DNA of 11,620 bases from Bacteroidales bacterium (GTDB taxonomy: Bacteria; Bacteroidota; Bacteroidia; Bacteroidales; UBA932). The position numbers and the translations under genes are program-made. Positions 1 to 7,383 of this stretch are shown one piece after another (position 1 is the stretch's first letter; the number at the start of each line of letters is the position of its first letter). The notes under the pieces are model-generated. The model ran no database searches, had not been told where the DNA came from, and saw only the letters and a program-made list of their open reading frames with translations. Location of the stretch: positions 1-11,620 of the forward strand of contig JAFXPV010000062.1 of the NCBI GenBank assembly GCA_017527625.1, read 5' to 3'.

Positions 1-1463
1 ACAAGGGCGGCGTGGGAAGTCATGCCACCACGGGTGGTGAGGATACCTGCGGAAGCACGCATGCCCTCGATATCCTCCGGGGAGGTCTCCTCACGGATGA
101 GAATGACGTTCTCACCACGGGCATTGGCAGCCATGGCTGCCTCGGAAGTGAAGACGATCGTGCCGACAGCTCCACCCGGAGAAGCGGGCAGGCCCTTCGC
201 CAGGACGGCAGCCTTCTTCTCGGAAGCCGTATCGAGGATCGGGTGCAGGATCTCATCCAGCTGGCTCGGGGAAACACGCATCACTGCGGTCTTCTCGTCG
301 ATCATGCCTTCATCAAGCATGTCCATCGCCATCTGAAGGGCAGCCAGTCCCGTGCGCTTGCCGATACGGCACTGCAGCATGTAAAGCTGACCATCCTGGA
401 TCGTGAACTCGATATCCTGCATGTCGTGGAAGTGGTTTTCCAGCAGGGTGCGGATGCTGTCAAGCTCCTTATAAACCTTGGGCATCGCGGTCTCAAGGGA
501 CTCGAGATGCTTGTTATGCTCGGTCTTGGTGGCCTCATTGAGAGGGTTCGGGGTACGGATACCGGCGACCACATCTTCGCCCTGGGCATTGATCAGCCAC
601 TCACCATAGAACTTGTTGTCACCGGACGCAGGGTTACGGGAGAAAGCGACACCCGTTGCAGACGTCTCGCCCATGTTGCCGAATACCATCGACTGGACAT
701 TGACAGCCGTGCCCCAATCATCGGGAATCTTCTCGATGCGACGGTAAGCGATAGCGCGCTTGCCGTTCCAAGACTTGAACACGCCACCGATGGAACCCCA
801 CAGCTGCGCTTCCGCAGTGTCAGGGAACTCGACGCCAAGCACTTCCTTGACCTTGGCTTTGAACTGGTCGCACAGGGTCTTGAGTTCATCTGCCGTAATC
901 TCGGTGTCGGACTTGTAGCCGCGCGCCTCCTTGAGCTCGCCCATCATGCGGTCAAGCTGCTGGCGGATACCCTGGCCATCCTCAGGCTCAATGCCTTCGG
1001 CTTTCTCCATCACGACGTCGGAATACATCATGATGAGACGACGGTAAGCGTCATATACGAATCGGGGATTACCCGTCTTCTTGATCATGCCAGGCAAGGT
1101 CGCAGAGCAAAGGCCGATGTTGAGGATGGTGTCCATCATACCGGGCATCGAGCTGCGGGCACCGGAACGGCAGCTGACGAGGAGCGGATCCTCGGCATCG
1201 CCGAATTTCTTGCCCATCAGGGTCTCGGTAGCTTTCAGCGCAGCCGCAACCTCTCTCTTCAGGCTGTCGGTATAGCCGCCACCCAGGGAGTAGTACTCCG
1301 CACAGCACTCGGTAGTGATGGTGAATCCTGCAGGGACCGGGAGTCCCAGCTTGCTCATTTCGGCGAGGTTGGCACCCTTACCGCCGAGAAGCTCGCGCAT
1401 CGAGCCATCGCCTTCGGCAGTCTTGCCACCGAAACGGTAAACTCTCTTTTTGTTGTCTTCCAT
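1..1463 (-). CDS. ppdK: Pyruvate, phosphate dikinase, N-terminal 487 residues (3' end beyond window)
   Basis: This cytoplasmic enzyme interconverts pyruvate + ATP + Pi and PEP + AMP + PPi; in anaerobic Bacteroidales it serves glycolysis or gluconeogenesis at the PEP node. Translating the minus strand from ATG 1463-1461 gives MEDNKKRVYRFGGKTAEGDG..., then the nucleotide-binding domain with GGKGANLAEM (residues 27-36) and SCRSGARSSMPGMMDT (97-112). The swivelling phosphohistidine domain follows and ends at the window edge in LTTRGGMTSHAAL, where His484 (codon 12-14) is the expected phosphorylated residue. The family is about 870-910 residues long, so slightly more than half is visible; the PEP/pyruvate-binding TIM barrel is missing only because the window ends. 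There is no internal stop or frameshift. The gene stands alone behind the ompA terminator with a candidate promoter of its own. The visible codons contain no TTA, CTA or TCA, which fits a highly expressed central-metabolism gene. The identification is secure. Confidence 0.97.
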   Translation of the reverse strand, partial: MEDNKKRVYRFGGKTAEGDGSMRELLGGKGANLAEMSKLGLPVPAGFTITTECCAEYYSLGGGYTDSLKREVAAALKATETLMGKKFGDAEDPLLVSCRSGARSSMPGMMDTILNIGLCSATLPGMIKKTGNPRFVYDAYRRLIMMYSDVVMEKAEGIEPEDGQGIRQQLDRMMGELKEARGYKSDTEITADELKTLCDQFKAKVKEVLGVEFPDTAEAQLWGSIGGVFKSWNGKRAIAYRRIEKIPDDWGTAVNVQSMVFGNMGETSATGVAFSRNPASGDNKFYGEWLINAQGEDVVAGIRTPNPLNEATKTEHNKHLESLETAMPKVYKELDSIRTLLENHFHDMQDIEFTIQDGQLYMLQCRIGKRTGLAALQMAMDMLDEGMIDEKTAVMRVSPSQLDEILHPILDTASEKKAAVLAKGLPASPGGAVGTIVFTSEAAMAANARGENVILIREETSPEDIEGMRASAGILTTRGGMTSHAAL

Positions 1464-1517
1464 TTGATTTACGTTTTAGTTATTTGACTATTACTAACTG
1501 TCTTACAAACAATCAGG

Positions 1518-1548
1518 TAAATTTACTGAATTTTCGCAACAAAACAAA
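1518..1548 (-). promoter_or_regulatory. Candidate Bacteroidetes-type promoter of ppdK
   Basis: On the minus strand a TTTG (1548-1545) is followed after 19 bp by TAAATTTA (1525-1518), one mismatch from the Bacteroidetes -7 consensus TAnnTTTG. Transcription would start near 1511, giving a leader of roughly 50 nt before the ppdK ATG at 1463. The -33 element lies inside the U-tract of the ompA terminator, so terminator and promoter overlap. This rests on pattern match and position only; AT-rich sequence gives such matches by chance. Confidence 0.4.
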
Positions 1549-1575
1549 AAATGGCCGCCTTAACAGGGCGGCCAT
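1536..1575 (-). terminator. Rho-independent terminator of the ompA-like gene
   Basis: An inverted repeat has arms ATGGCCGCC (1551-1559) and GGCGGCCAT (1567-1575) around a 7-nt loop. Read on the minus strand, the 9-bp GC-rich stem is followed directly by TTTTTTGTTTTG. It begins 20 bp past the TAG stop of the porin gene (1598-1596). Stem, loop and U-tract are all typical of an intrinsic terminator. Confidence 0.9.
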
Positions 1576-1595
1576 TGTCTAAGTCAGAAGGAATA

Positions 1596-2786
1596 CTAGC
1601 GGGTGACGCAGATGGAGACACGGTTTTCTTCAGGGATCTCGGAAACCTGCTTGGTGTCACCGTAGTAGTTGGTGGTGATGCGATCCTGGGAGATGCCGGC
1701 GTCGAGGAGGCACTGGCAGACCACGGCGGCACGCTGCTCGGAGAGGAACAGGTTGCGCTTGGCGGTACCCGTAGCCTTATCAGCATAACCGGTGATGGAA
1801 ACGACAGCCTCAGGATACTGCTTCATGACAGCGATGATGTGGTCGATCTTCTCAACCTCGGAAGGATTGATATTGTACTTGTTGATCGTGAAGTACACAT
1901 TCTCGACAGCAGCGCGGGCCTTCGCACGGGCAGCCTCAGCAGCAGCCTTCTCAGCGGCAAGACGGTCAGCGGCAGCCTTCTCGGCAGCGGCCTTCTCAGC
2001 GGCAGCACGCTCCAGGGCAGCCTTCTCGGCAGCAGCCTTCTCAGCGGCAGCCTTAGCAGCAGCGGCAGCGGCAGCCTCAGCGGCAGCAGCCTCAGCAGCG
2101 GCGAGAGCGGCGGCACGACGCTTGGCAGCACCGAAGGAGAACTTCAGGCCGGCCAGAGCGGTCAGCTGGTAGTCGAAATCAACGACACCGCCGAAGAGCG
2201 TCCAGGCGTCACCCACCTTCGAATTGAAGTGGTCGGTCAGGACATTGTCGGTCAACTCGAGGGAAAGGGCGAGACCATCCGTCAGACGGAAGTCGGCGCC
2301 GAGACCGAAGCGACCGCAGAAGGAGAGGACGGGATTGTCCCACAGCCAGTTCTTCTCAGGGAAGTCAGCCTTGATAGCCTGAGCCTCCTTGTTGTTGAAC
2401 CGGGTGTTGAAACCGATACCGGCGAAGAGATAAGGATTGACAACACGGTTGTATTTATACTTCCCGAAAAGGTTGCACAGGTCAAACATGGCGTCCAGGT
2501 TCAGCTGGCCGAAGTTGAACTTATACTTCTCATCATAGAGAGGCAGGGCACCCTTACCTTCCCACGCGGAGAGCTGACCACGGAGACCGAACACGGGAGT
2601 GAACTGGTAACCAAGATCCAGCGCAGCACGGGGAGAAAGGAGGTTATTGGCGTGGGTCTCACCGGCGGTCAGGGAGATACCACCCTTGGCACCGAGATAC
2701 CAGCCCGGGAAGAACTCATCTGCACTCTGGGCGAAAGCGCCCAGGCAAAGCAGAGCAAGCGAAAGAGTCAAGAATACTTTCTTCAT
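1596..2786 (-). CDS. OmpA-family outer-membrane protein with long Ala/Glu/Lys helical linker
   Basis: This 396-residue protein probably anchors the outer membrane to peptidoglycan. Residues 1-19 are a signal peptide (MKKVFLTLSLALLCLGAFA, cleaved before Gln20). Residues about 25-220 form a beta-barrel with alternating strands (GWYLGAKGGISL, LDLGYQFTPVFGLRG, GLALSLELTDNVL) ending in LKFSFG. Residues 222-293 are an almost pure Ala/Glu/Lys/Arg helix with AAAEK repeats. Residues 296-396 are the OmpA C-terminal domain, with ITGYADKATG (Asp336) and the ENRVSICVTR end (Arg389) giving the two residues that normally hold diaminopimelate. Three cysteines (357, 359, 392) in that domain are uncommon. The gene is monocistronic, with a candidate promoter 41 bp upstream and a strong terminator. 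It lacks TTA, CTA and TCA codons, which suggests an abundant protein. The family is certain; exact orthology and any porin activity are not shown. Confidence 0.95.
   Translation of the reverse strand: MKKVFLTLSLALLCLGAFAQSADEFFPGWYLGAKGGISLTAGETHANNLLSPRAALDLGYQFTPVFGLRGQLSAWEGKGALPLYDEKYKFNFGQLNLDAMFDLCNLFGKYKYNRVVNPYLFAGIGFNTRFNNKEAQAIKADFPEKNWLWDNPVLSFCGRFGLGADFRLTDGLALSLELTDNVLTDHFNSKVGDAWTLFGGVVDFDYQLTALAGLKFSFGAAKRRAAALAAAEAAAAEAAAAAAAKAAAEKAAAEKAALERAAAEKAAAEKAAADRLAAEKAAAEAARAKARAAVENVYFTINKYNINPSEVEKIDHIIAVMKQYPEAVVSITGYADKATGTAKRNLFLSEQRAAVVCQCLLDAGISQDRITTNYYGDTKQVSEIPEENRVSICVTR
1908..2123 (-). repeat. AAAEK-type repeat encoding the OmpA linker
   Basis: These 72 codons (residues 222-293 of the OmpA-like protein) are mostly GCC/GCT alanine codons interrupted by Glu, Lys and Arg, with pentapeptide units AAAEK repeated about six times. 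The DNA is a degenerate 15-bp tandem repeat. The composition resembles the TolA domain II helix. Tandem 15-bp units could change in number by slippage without breaking the frame. Confidence 0.85.
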
Positions 2787-2826
2787 AATATTAGAATTGT
2801 TTAAACTGATTTACACATTATCGGTG

Positions 2827-2857
2827 CAATTATAAGCAATTATTTTCACTAAAACAA
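2827..2857 (-). promoter_or_regulatory. Candidate Bacteroidetes-type promoter of the ompA-like gene
   Basis: The minus strand reads TTG (2857-2855), a 20-bp spacer, then TATAATTG (2834-2827), one mismatch from TAnnTTTG. Transcription would start about 6 bp further on, near 2820, leaving a short AT-rich leader of about 35 nt. The placement after the upstream gene's terminator is what a monocistronic gene would need. The site is predicted, not demonstrated. Confidence 0.5.
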
Positions 2858-2890
2858 GCAAATCAGTACAATACAACGCAGCCATACATA

Positions 2891-2923
2891 TAAAAAAGGA
2901 CCGGCCCCCGAAGGAACCGGTCC
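2891..2923 (-). terminator. Rho-independent terminator of the giant lipoprotein gene
   Basis: Arms GGACCGG (2898-2904) and CCGGTCC (2917-2923) form a perfect 7-bp GC-rich stem with a 12-nt loop. On the minus strand the hairpin runs straight into CCTTTTTTA. It starts 23 bp after the TAA stop of the lipoprotein gene. There is no U-tract on the other side, so it acts for the minus strand. Confidence 0.87.
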
Positions 2924-2946
2924 AATCATAAGTATCTCAGTTGTGA

Positions 2947-5900
2947 TTACTCACCAACAGGCTTGTTGTAGAAGGTGACAACGACATCCTTCGACTTGGT
3001 GCCCCAAGGATACTCGATCTTAATCGTAAGCTTAATATCGATATCCTTAGCAAGCTGGGTCTGCAGCGTGTTGTCGTAGGTCAGCTTACCGGTCTCAGCA
3101 TCGAAGCTGATACGAGCCTTGGTCTCATCGGAGATCTCAGTGAGATATTCCATCTCATTGGTGAAGGTGAGGCTGTAGACATCGTCAGCGTAAATGTCGG
3201 TCTCGAAGCCGTTCTTGTTATTACCCTTGACCCATCCATAGTGACCTTCGTCCGTCTGCTTGTAGTCAATGAGGTTCTTATCCCTCTTGTCCTTAAGCTG
3301 GATGAACTGGTAGATGGAAGTCTCGGTGATAATGGAGTTGTTGACATTGATCCGGGCGGAAACGTCACCCTTAGGCTCGATATCACGGAGAGGATCGAAG
3401 AGCTTGATCACGTAGTTCTCGTAGTTCTCGACCACGACCTTGGCCTCAGCAAGGCGAGGGCTCGGAGCGGCAGTGCCACGGTTGAAGTTGGTGGTCATGA
3501 GAACCTTGGAACCGTTCTTGTTGACGGCGTAGAGGTTACCGATCGCATCCTCTTCGGGGCTCTCGCTGTAGTAAGAGACGACATTGTTGGTGTCGATCTT
3601 CACGCCGGTAGCGGCCTCGACGACGACCTTCTCGATGTTACGAGGATCCGGGATGGAATCAACCTGGATGGTCGGGTGCTTGCTGCCAGGATTGGCGTAG
3701 TCTTCCTCGAGCTTGAAGACGCGGGCAAGGATGTCCTTGTAGTCCTCAGTCAGGTCACCAGCCTCAACATTGTCCGTAGTAGCGATCTCGGTGCAGACAA
3801 CCTTCTGGCCTTCCTCGATGGACTTCAGGACGTCGACGACGCGGAAGTGCTGGTTGAGGAGAACCTGGTGGGCATCGTAACCGTTAGCAGGCACATTGTA
3901 AGGAGTCTGGGTAGCTGCATCCGGCTTCCACCAAGGCTGCAGGGTGGTGTAGAAATTGTTGTCATCTTCCTTAGCCACATACTCAGGGATGCGCTCGAAC
4001 TCGAAGATACCGTCGACATCAAGCTTGACAGTCTTGTTGACGATCACGACCTGGCCATACCACAGGGTATCGACAGACTTGAAGGTCTGATAAGGCAGAA
4101 TGACCTTGTTGGCAGCCCAGCTGACATTGAAGTCGGAATCCGTGTTGTAATCCAGGACATGTCCGGCATCCTCATGCTGCTCATCAACGGTGGTGATGAT
4201 GCGGGCCTTCGCAAACTTGGTGATGACCTCATCATCAACAGTCATGGTGAGGGAGTCGGTGCGGCCGTGCAGAGCCTTCTTGTAAGCGTCGATGAGGGCG
4301 CTGTCCGGCAGGCTGTGGGCCTCGTAGGTACCGGCAGGGAACTCAGGAACGAGCTCGGCGTCGGAATTACGGAGGGTGTCAAGGATGTCCTTCTTGTAGT
4401 TGACCACGAACGGCTCGAAGGTCTCGGGCAGATCGACGACGATCACCTCACGGTTGCGGTCGGCAACGGTAATCTTACCGAAGACAGTGATCTCAACGGC
4501 CGGAGTCACATCGCTAGGCAGATTGTAGACAGCGACGTAGCTGATCTTGGTCACGGAACCGTGATCAGACTCGGTGTAGTCATAGAACGGGAAGTCGGTG
4601 ACATTGGCGGTCACAGTGCCATCCTCGTTGATGATCGGATAGATGTTGAACTTCGGACCCTCGGTCTTGGCGAGGAGATCCTTCAGCATGACGGTATCGA
4701 CGGCGCCATCCACATACGTGATGTAGAAGAAGGTGGCGGTGTCGACAGGGACCTTTTCAGCAAGATCCTTGATGGTGATGTTGGCCTTCTTGCAATCCTC
4801 TTCCCACTTGGCGGGATCCTTCAGGACGGCAACGGCGGCGTCACGCTTGTAGAGCTTGCTGGTGTCACCGGCCAGGAGGGCGGCGTCAGTCTCAGCATCC
4901 TTCCAGTAATCCCAGGTGAACGGCTCAAGATCCTTGGTCTCCCACAGGTCAACCTCGACAGGGATCTTGAAAGGAACAACCTTCACGAGAGCGATAGCAG
5001 CGGTAGCGGCAGGACCGACGAAGTAGGTCAGCACGACATACTCCTTGGCGCCGACGCCATCCGGATTGGCCTTATCGCCGGTGATCTTAGCATAAGCCTT
5101 CTGAGCTTCATCATCAGCACGATTCTCAAGATAATTCTCAGGGAGCGTATCACCCTTGACCTTGACGGCGATGGACTGGCTGTAGTCCTTGATGGCGAAG
5201 AAACGGGCCTGAGGATCGCCCAGGTTCATACCGAGAGCGGCGAACTCCTCGACGGTGTAATTCTTATCACCCATCTTGAACATCAGCTGGGCGCCCTCGA
5301 GAATCTCATGCTCGGTATTGATGTCGGCATAGCAGATCTCGACGGTATCACCGAAGACCTTACCCGTGATATCCATATCATTGCGCTTGACCCAGAGATT
5401 GATCTCATCGGACTTCGCGGCAGGGACGACCTCATAGTAAGAGGAAGTGATCATACGGCTCTGCTCAGGATCGGTCAGCACGAGAGATGCGCTGAAGGCA
5501 GGGAACTCAGTGTCAACCTCGACCTCGGCGGAAGCCTCGGCAGTCTCACCATCGGCCTTGCGGCCATTCTGTCCATCCTGGGATGCGCCCTCGAAACCAA
5601 CGCACTCCATATACTGCTGATACAGCCAGGTGTAAAGCTCGTTGGAAAGTTCAGCCTCCTCGCCAAGAAGCATCTCGAGGAACAGCGGGTGCAGGCTGGG
5701 ATTCATGAAGTTCTTGACATCCCATGCATAGAGCCAGAAGTCTGCGGGCAGACCCTCGGGCATGACGGTCAGATCGATGACGCTGGCATCAGCGTGCTCG
5801 CTGTACATTTCATCAACCTTAGCGTCAACGATGTTGAGCTTGACGCCATCGAGATTGACACGGGTCTTGACGCGGATCACGTCGAAGGCAAGCAGATTCT

Positions 5901-7308
5901 GGCTATCCTTGACAGCCTGGACGAGACCCTCGACGATTGTGCGGGCATCGTTACCATAGACACGATACTTGACGTGGGACTGCTCAGGGATCGGGGTAGC
6001 GGCACCTTCCGGCTCGCCATCATACTCCTCAGGAGTAGGGATATCCCTGGAATACAGGTCACTGATAACCCTCACGAGTTCTTCCTTAAGATTACCGGGA
6101 ACATCCTCGGAAATCTCCTTGATGAACTCCTCCCAAGCCTCCATATCGAAGGACGGCGGAAGCGGCTTCTCGAGATCACGGGTGTCGAAAATGTTCTGGG
6201 CATACATCTGGGCCCAGCTCAGGGTGATCTTCTTGTCGTCAAACTCAGGGAGATAGACGATGCTCTGGACGCGGTTGATGAGCTTCTGGAGATCGAGATC
6301 GTTCTCAGCGAACTTCTTCCAGATGCTGTCGATAGCGGCCTCGTACTCAGCCTTGAAGTCATCGACCTTCTTGTCAAGCTTGGCGATCTTCTCATCAAGG
6401 ACGGAATCAGCCTCCTTGTAAGCCTCGATGACGTCATCAATGGCGTCGTCGATCTCCTTCATCTTGGCGTTGAAGGCAGCGGTATCAACCTTCGCGGCAA
6501 GCATCTTATCGATGGTCTTGGCGGTGTAGTAGTTGTTCTTGAGATAAGACTCGACGCCCTTGGCATAATCCAAGGCACGGGCAGCGTGTGCAACGGCGGT
6601 GTCGGCGGTAGCCTGAGCCTTCTTGATGTCGTCCTTGGCCTTGTTCATGTCAGCCTGCAGGGTGTCGACATCATGAGAGATGCCATCAACCTCTTCGGTG
6701 AGGTCAGCCAGGTCACCCTTAATCTCGGAGACCGTCTTGTTGAGCTCCATCAAGCTCTTGCGAAGGGCAGCGGCGGTATCGATGAGGGCCTTGGCGTCAG
6801 CCTTGTTGGCGAGAGCTTCCTCAACCCAAGTCTTATCAGCCTTCTTGGCGAGTTCAGCGTCGACATAGCTCTTGTCAGCCTTCTTGGCCAGCTCGGTGGC
6901 AAGGCTGTCAAGCATGGTCTTATGACCGTTGACGACGTTCTTGAGGGAATCGATCTCGGAACGGAGGCTGTCGGCCTTGGCAGACAGGGCGGTGATCAGG
7001 GAATCAACCCTGGCGATATCGCCGTCATGCACATTCTTCAGGGAATCGACCTTCTTGTCGAGATTTCCGACTTGACCCTGGAGGGACTGAATGAGCTTCA
7101 AAGCATCAGCGTCGGCCTGCTCCAAAGCCTGTTTGGCCTTGAGGAGGTCGGCAATCTGGTCGCCCTGGCTCTTGATGGTAGCACCTTGCTCCTCTACTTT
7201 CTTCTGCAGAGAATTAAGGTCTTCAGAATAGTCTTTTGTACACCCGGTGTACAAAAGCGTAGCACCCGCGAGGGCACATACCAAAGCTACTCTAAAAAAT
7301 TTTTTCAT
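2947..7308 (-). CDS. Giant surface lipoprotein with coiled-coil stalk and beta-rich repeats
   Basis: This 1453-residue lipoprotein has no function I can name. A signal peptide ends in the lipobox LYTGC, with Cys23 as the lipidated residue. TKDYSED follows; such acidic residues are typical of Bacteroidetes surface-export signals, so exposure on the cell surface is likely. Residues about 28-345 are a long coiled coil with many DSL heptads and fibre-like units AELAKKADK (138-177). The sequence RVQSIVYLPEFDDKK (346-360) closes the stalk, as in other large Bacteroidales surface proteins with DUF4988-like N termini (from memory). The rest is beta-rich and acidic with degenerate modules near 757-809, 922-979 and 1069-1127, and a C-terminal beta domain containing IEYPWGTKSK. 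I see no T9SS sorting domain and no catalytic motif. Start 7308 gives a complete signal peptide. A good promoter and a terminator make it monocistronic. The absence of TTA, CTA and TCA codons points to high expression, so an S-layer-like or adhesin role is plausible but unproven. Confidence 0.93.
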   Translation of the reverse strand: MKKFFRVALVCALAGATLLYTGCTKDYSEDLNSLQKKVEEQGATIKSQGDQIADLLKAKQALEQADADALKLIQSLQGQVGNLDKKVDSLKNVHDGDIARVDSLITALSAKADSLRSEIDSLKNVVNGHKTMLDSLATELAKKADKSYVDAELAKKADKTWVEEALANKADAKALIDTAAALRKSLMELNKTVSEIKGDLADLTEEVDGISHDVDTLQADMNKAKDDIKKAQATADTAVAHAARALDYAKGVESYLKNNYYTAKTIDKMLAAKVDTAAFNAKMKEIDDAIDDVIEAYKEADSVLDEKIAKLDKKVDDFKAEYEAAIDSIWKKFAENDLDLQKLINRVQSIVYLPEFDDKKITLSWAQMYAQNIFDTRDLEKPLPPSFDMEAWEEFIKEISEDVPGNLKEELVRVISDLYSRDIPTPEEYDGEPEGAATPIPEQSHVKYRVYGNDARTIVEGLVQAVKDSQNLLAFDVIRVKTRVNLDGVKLNIVDAKVDEMYSEHADASVIDLTVMPEGLPADFWLYAWDVKNFMNPSLHPLFLEMLLGEEAELSNELYTWLYQQYMECVGFEGASQDGQNGRKADGETAEASAEVEVDTEFPAFSASLVLTDPEQSRMITSSYYEVVPAAKSDEINLWVKRNDMDITGKVFGDTVEICYADINTEHEILEGAQLMFKMGDKNYTVEEFAALGMNLGDPQARFFAIKDYSQSIAVKVKGDTLPENYLENRADDEAQKAYAKITGDKANPDGVGAKEYVVLTYFVGPAATAAIALVKVVPFKIPVEVDLWETKDLEPFTWDYWKDAETDAALLAGDTSKLYKRDAAVAVLKDPAKWEEDCKKANITIKDLAEKVPVDTATFFYITYVDGAVDTVMLKDLLAKTEGPKFNIYPIINEDGTVTANVTDFPFYDYTESDHGSVTKISYVAVYNLPSDVTPAVEITVFGKITVADRNREVIVVDLPETFEPFVVNYKKDILDTLRNSDAELVPEFPAGTYEAHSLPDSALIDAYKKALHGRTDSLTMTVDDEVITKFAKARIITTVDEQHEDAGHVLDYNTDSDFNVSWAANKVILPYQTFKSVDTLWYGQVVIVNKTVKLDVDGIFEFERIPEYVAKEDDNNFYTTLQPWWKPDAATQTPYNVPANGYDAHQVLLNQHFRVVDVLKSIEEGQKVVCTEIATTDNVEAGDLTEDYKDILARVFKLEEDYANPGSKHPTIQVDSIPDPRNIEKVVVEAATGVKIDTNNVVSYYSESPEEDAIGNLYAVNKNGSKVLMTTNFNRGTAAPSPRLAEAKVVVENYENYVIKLFDPLRDIEPKGDVSARINVNNSIITETSIYQFIQLKDKRDKNLIDYKQTDEGHYGWVKGNNKNGFETDIYADDVYSLTFTNEMEYLTEISDETKARISFDAETGKLTYDNTLQTQLAKDIDIKLTIKIEYPWGTKSKDVVVTFYNKPVGE
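6778..6897 (-). repeat. 13-14-residue fibre-like repeats in the lipoprotein stalk
   Basis: Residues 138-177 contain three consecutive related units: TELAKKADKSYVD, AELAKKADKTWVEE and ALANKADAKALID. The DNA of the first two is also similar (the block reading tcagccttcttggc recurs). The K-A-D-K-x-[YW]-V pattern resembles repeats in trimeric phage-tail fibres and adhesin stalks, which suggests the stalk may be a trimer; that is inference. Confidence 0.7.
7233..7257. repeat. Perfect 12+1+12 palindrome over the lipobox codons
   Basis: The arm CTTTTGTACACC (7233-7244), one central C (7245), and the exact reverse complement GGTGTACAAAAG (7246-7257). On the coding strand it spans codons CTT TTG TAC ACC GGG TGT ACA AAA G, i.e. 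Leu-Leu-Tyr-Thr-Gly-Cys-Thr-Lys. It could be a dimeric protein-binding site, a strong mRNA hairpin 50-75 nt into the gene, or a recombination site. I see no second copy in this window. Confidence 0.85.
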
Positions 7309-7383
7309 AAAGAAATAATTTTTAAAAATTGAACAATAACTTTTGTTTCACTTTGTAATAATATATTTCGCTTGCATACGGGC

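Noticed and set aside
12..1487. A 491-codon plus-strand frame opposite ppdK
   Set aside because: The minus strand encodes unmistakable pyruvate phosphate dikinase; the plus frame is its register-matched shadow.
1506..1539. Alternative ppdK promoter with ATTGTTTG as the -7 element
   Set aside because: The TA of the consensus is missing and the distance to the nearest TTG is 23 bp, so the match at 1518-1548 is better.
1792..2172. Ala/Arg-rich plus-strand frame over the OmpA linker
   Set aside because: GCN repeats are open in several frames; no start signal or homologous domain.
1551..2804. A 417-codon plus-strand frame opposite the OmpA-like gene, with Ser/Gly-rich repeats
   Set aside because: The repeats are just the complement of the Ala-rich linker codons, and its start ATG lies inside the terminator hairpin.
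7294..7330. AT-only palindromes around the lipoprotein start (A6T6 at 7294-7305 and a 14-bp one at 7317-7330)
   Set aside because: Such runs are common by chance in AT-rich initiation regions of Bacteroidetes and one of them is simply the Lys-Phe codons.
3241..7332. A 1363-codon open frame on the plus strand opposite the lipoprotein gene
   Set aside because: It is exactly in codon register with the sense gene and arises because that gene has no TTA, CTA or TCA codons. The sense frame has a signal peptide, lipobox, promoter and terminator; the antisense frame has none.
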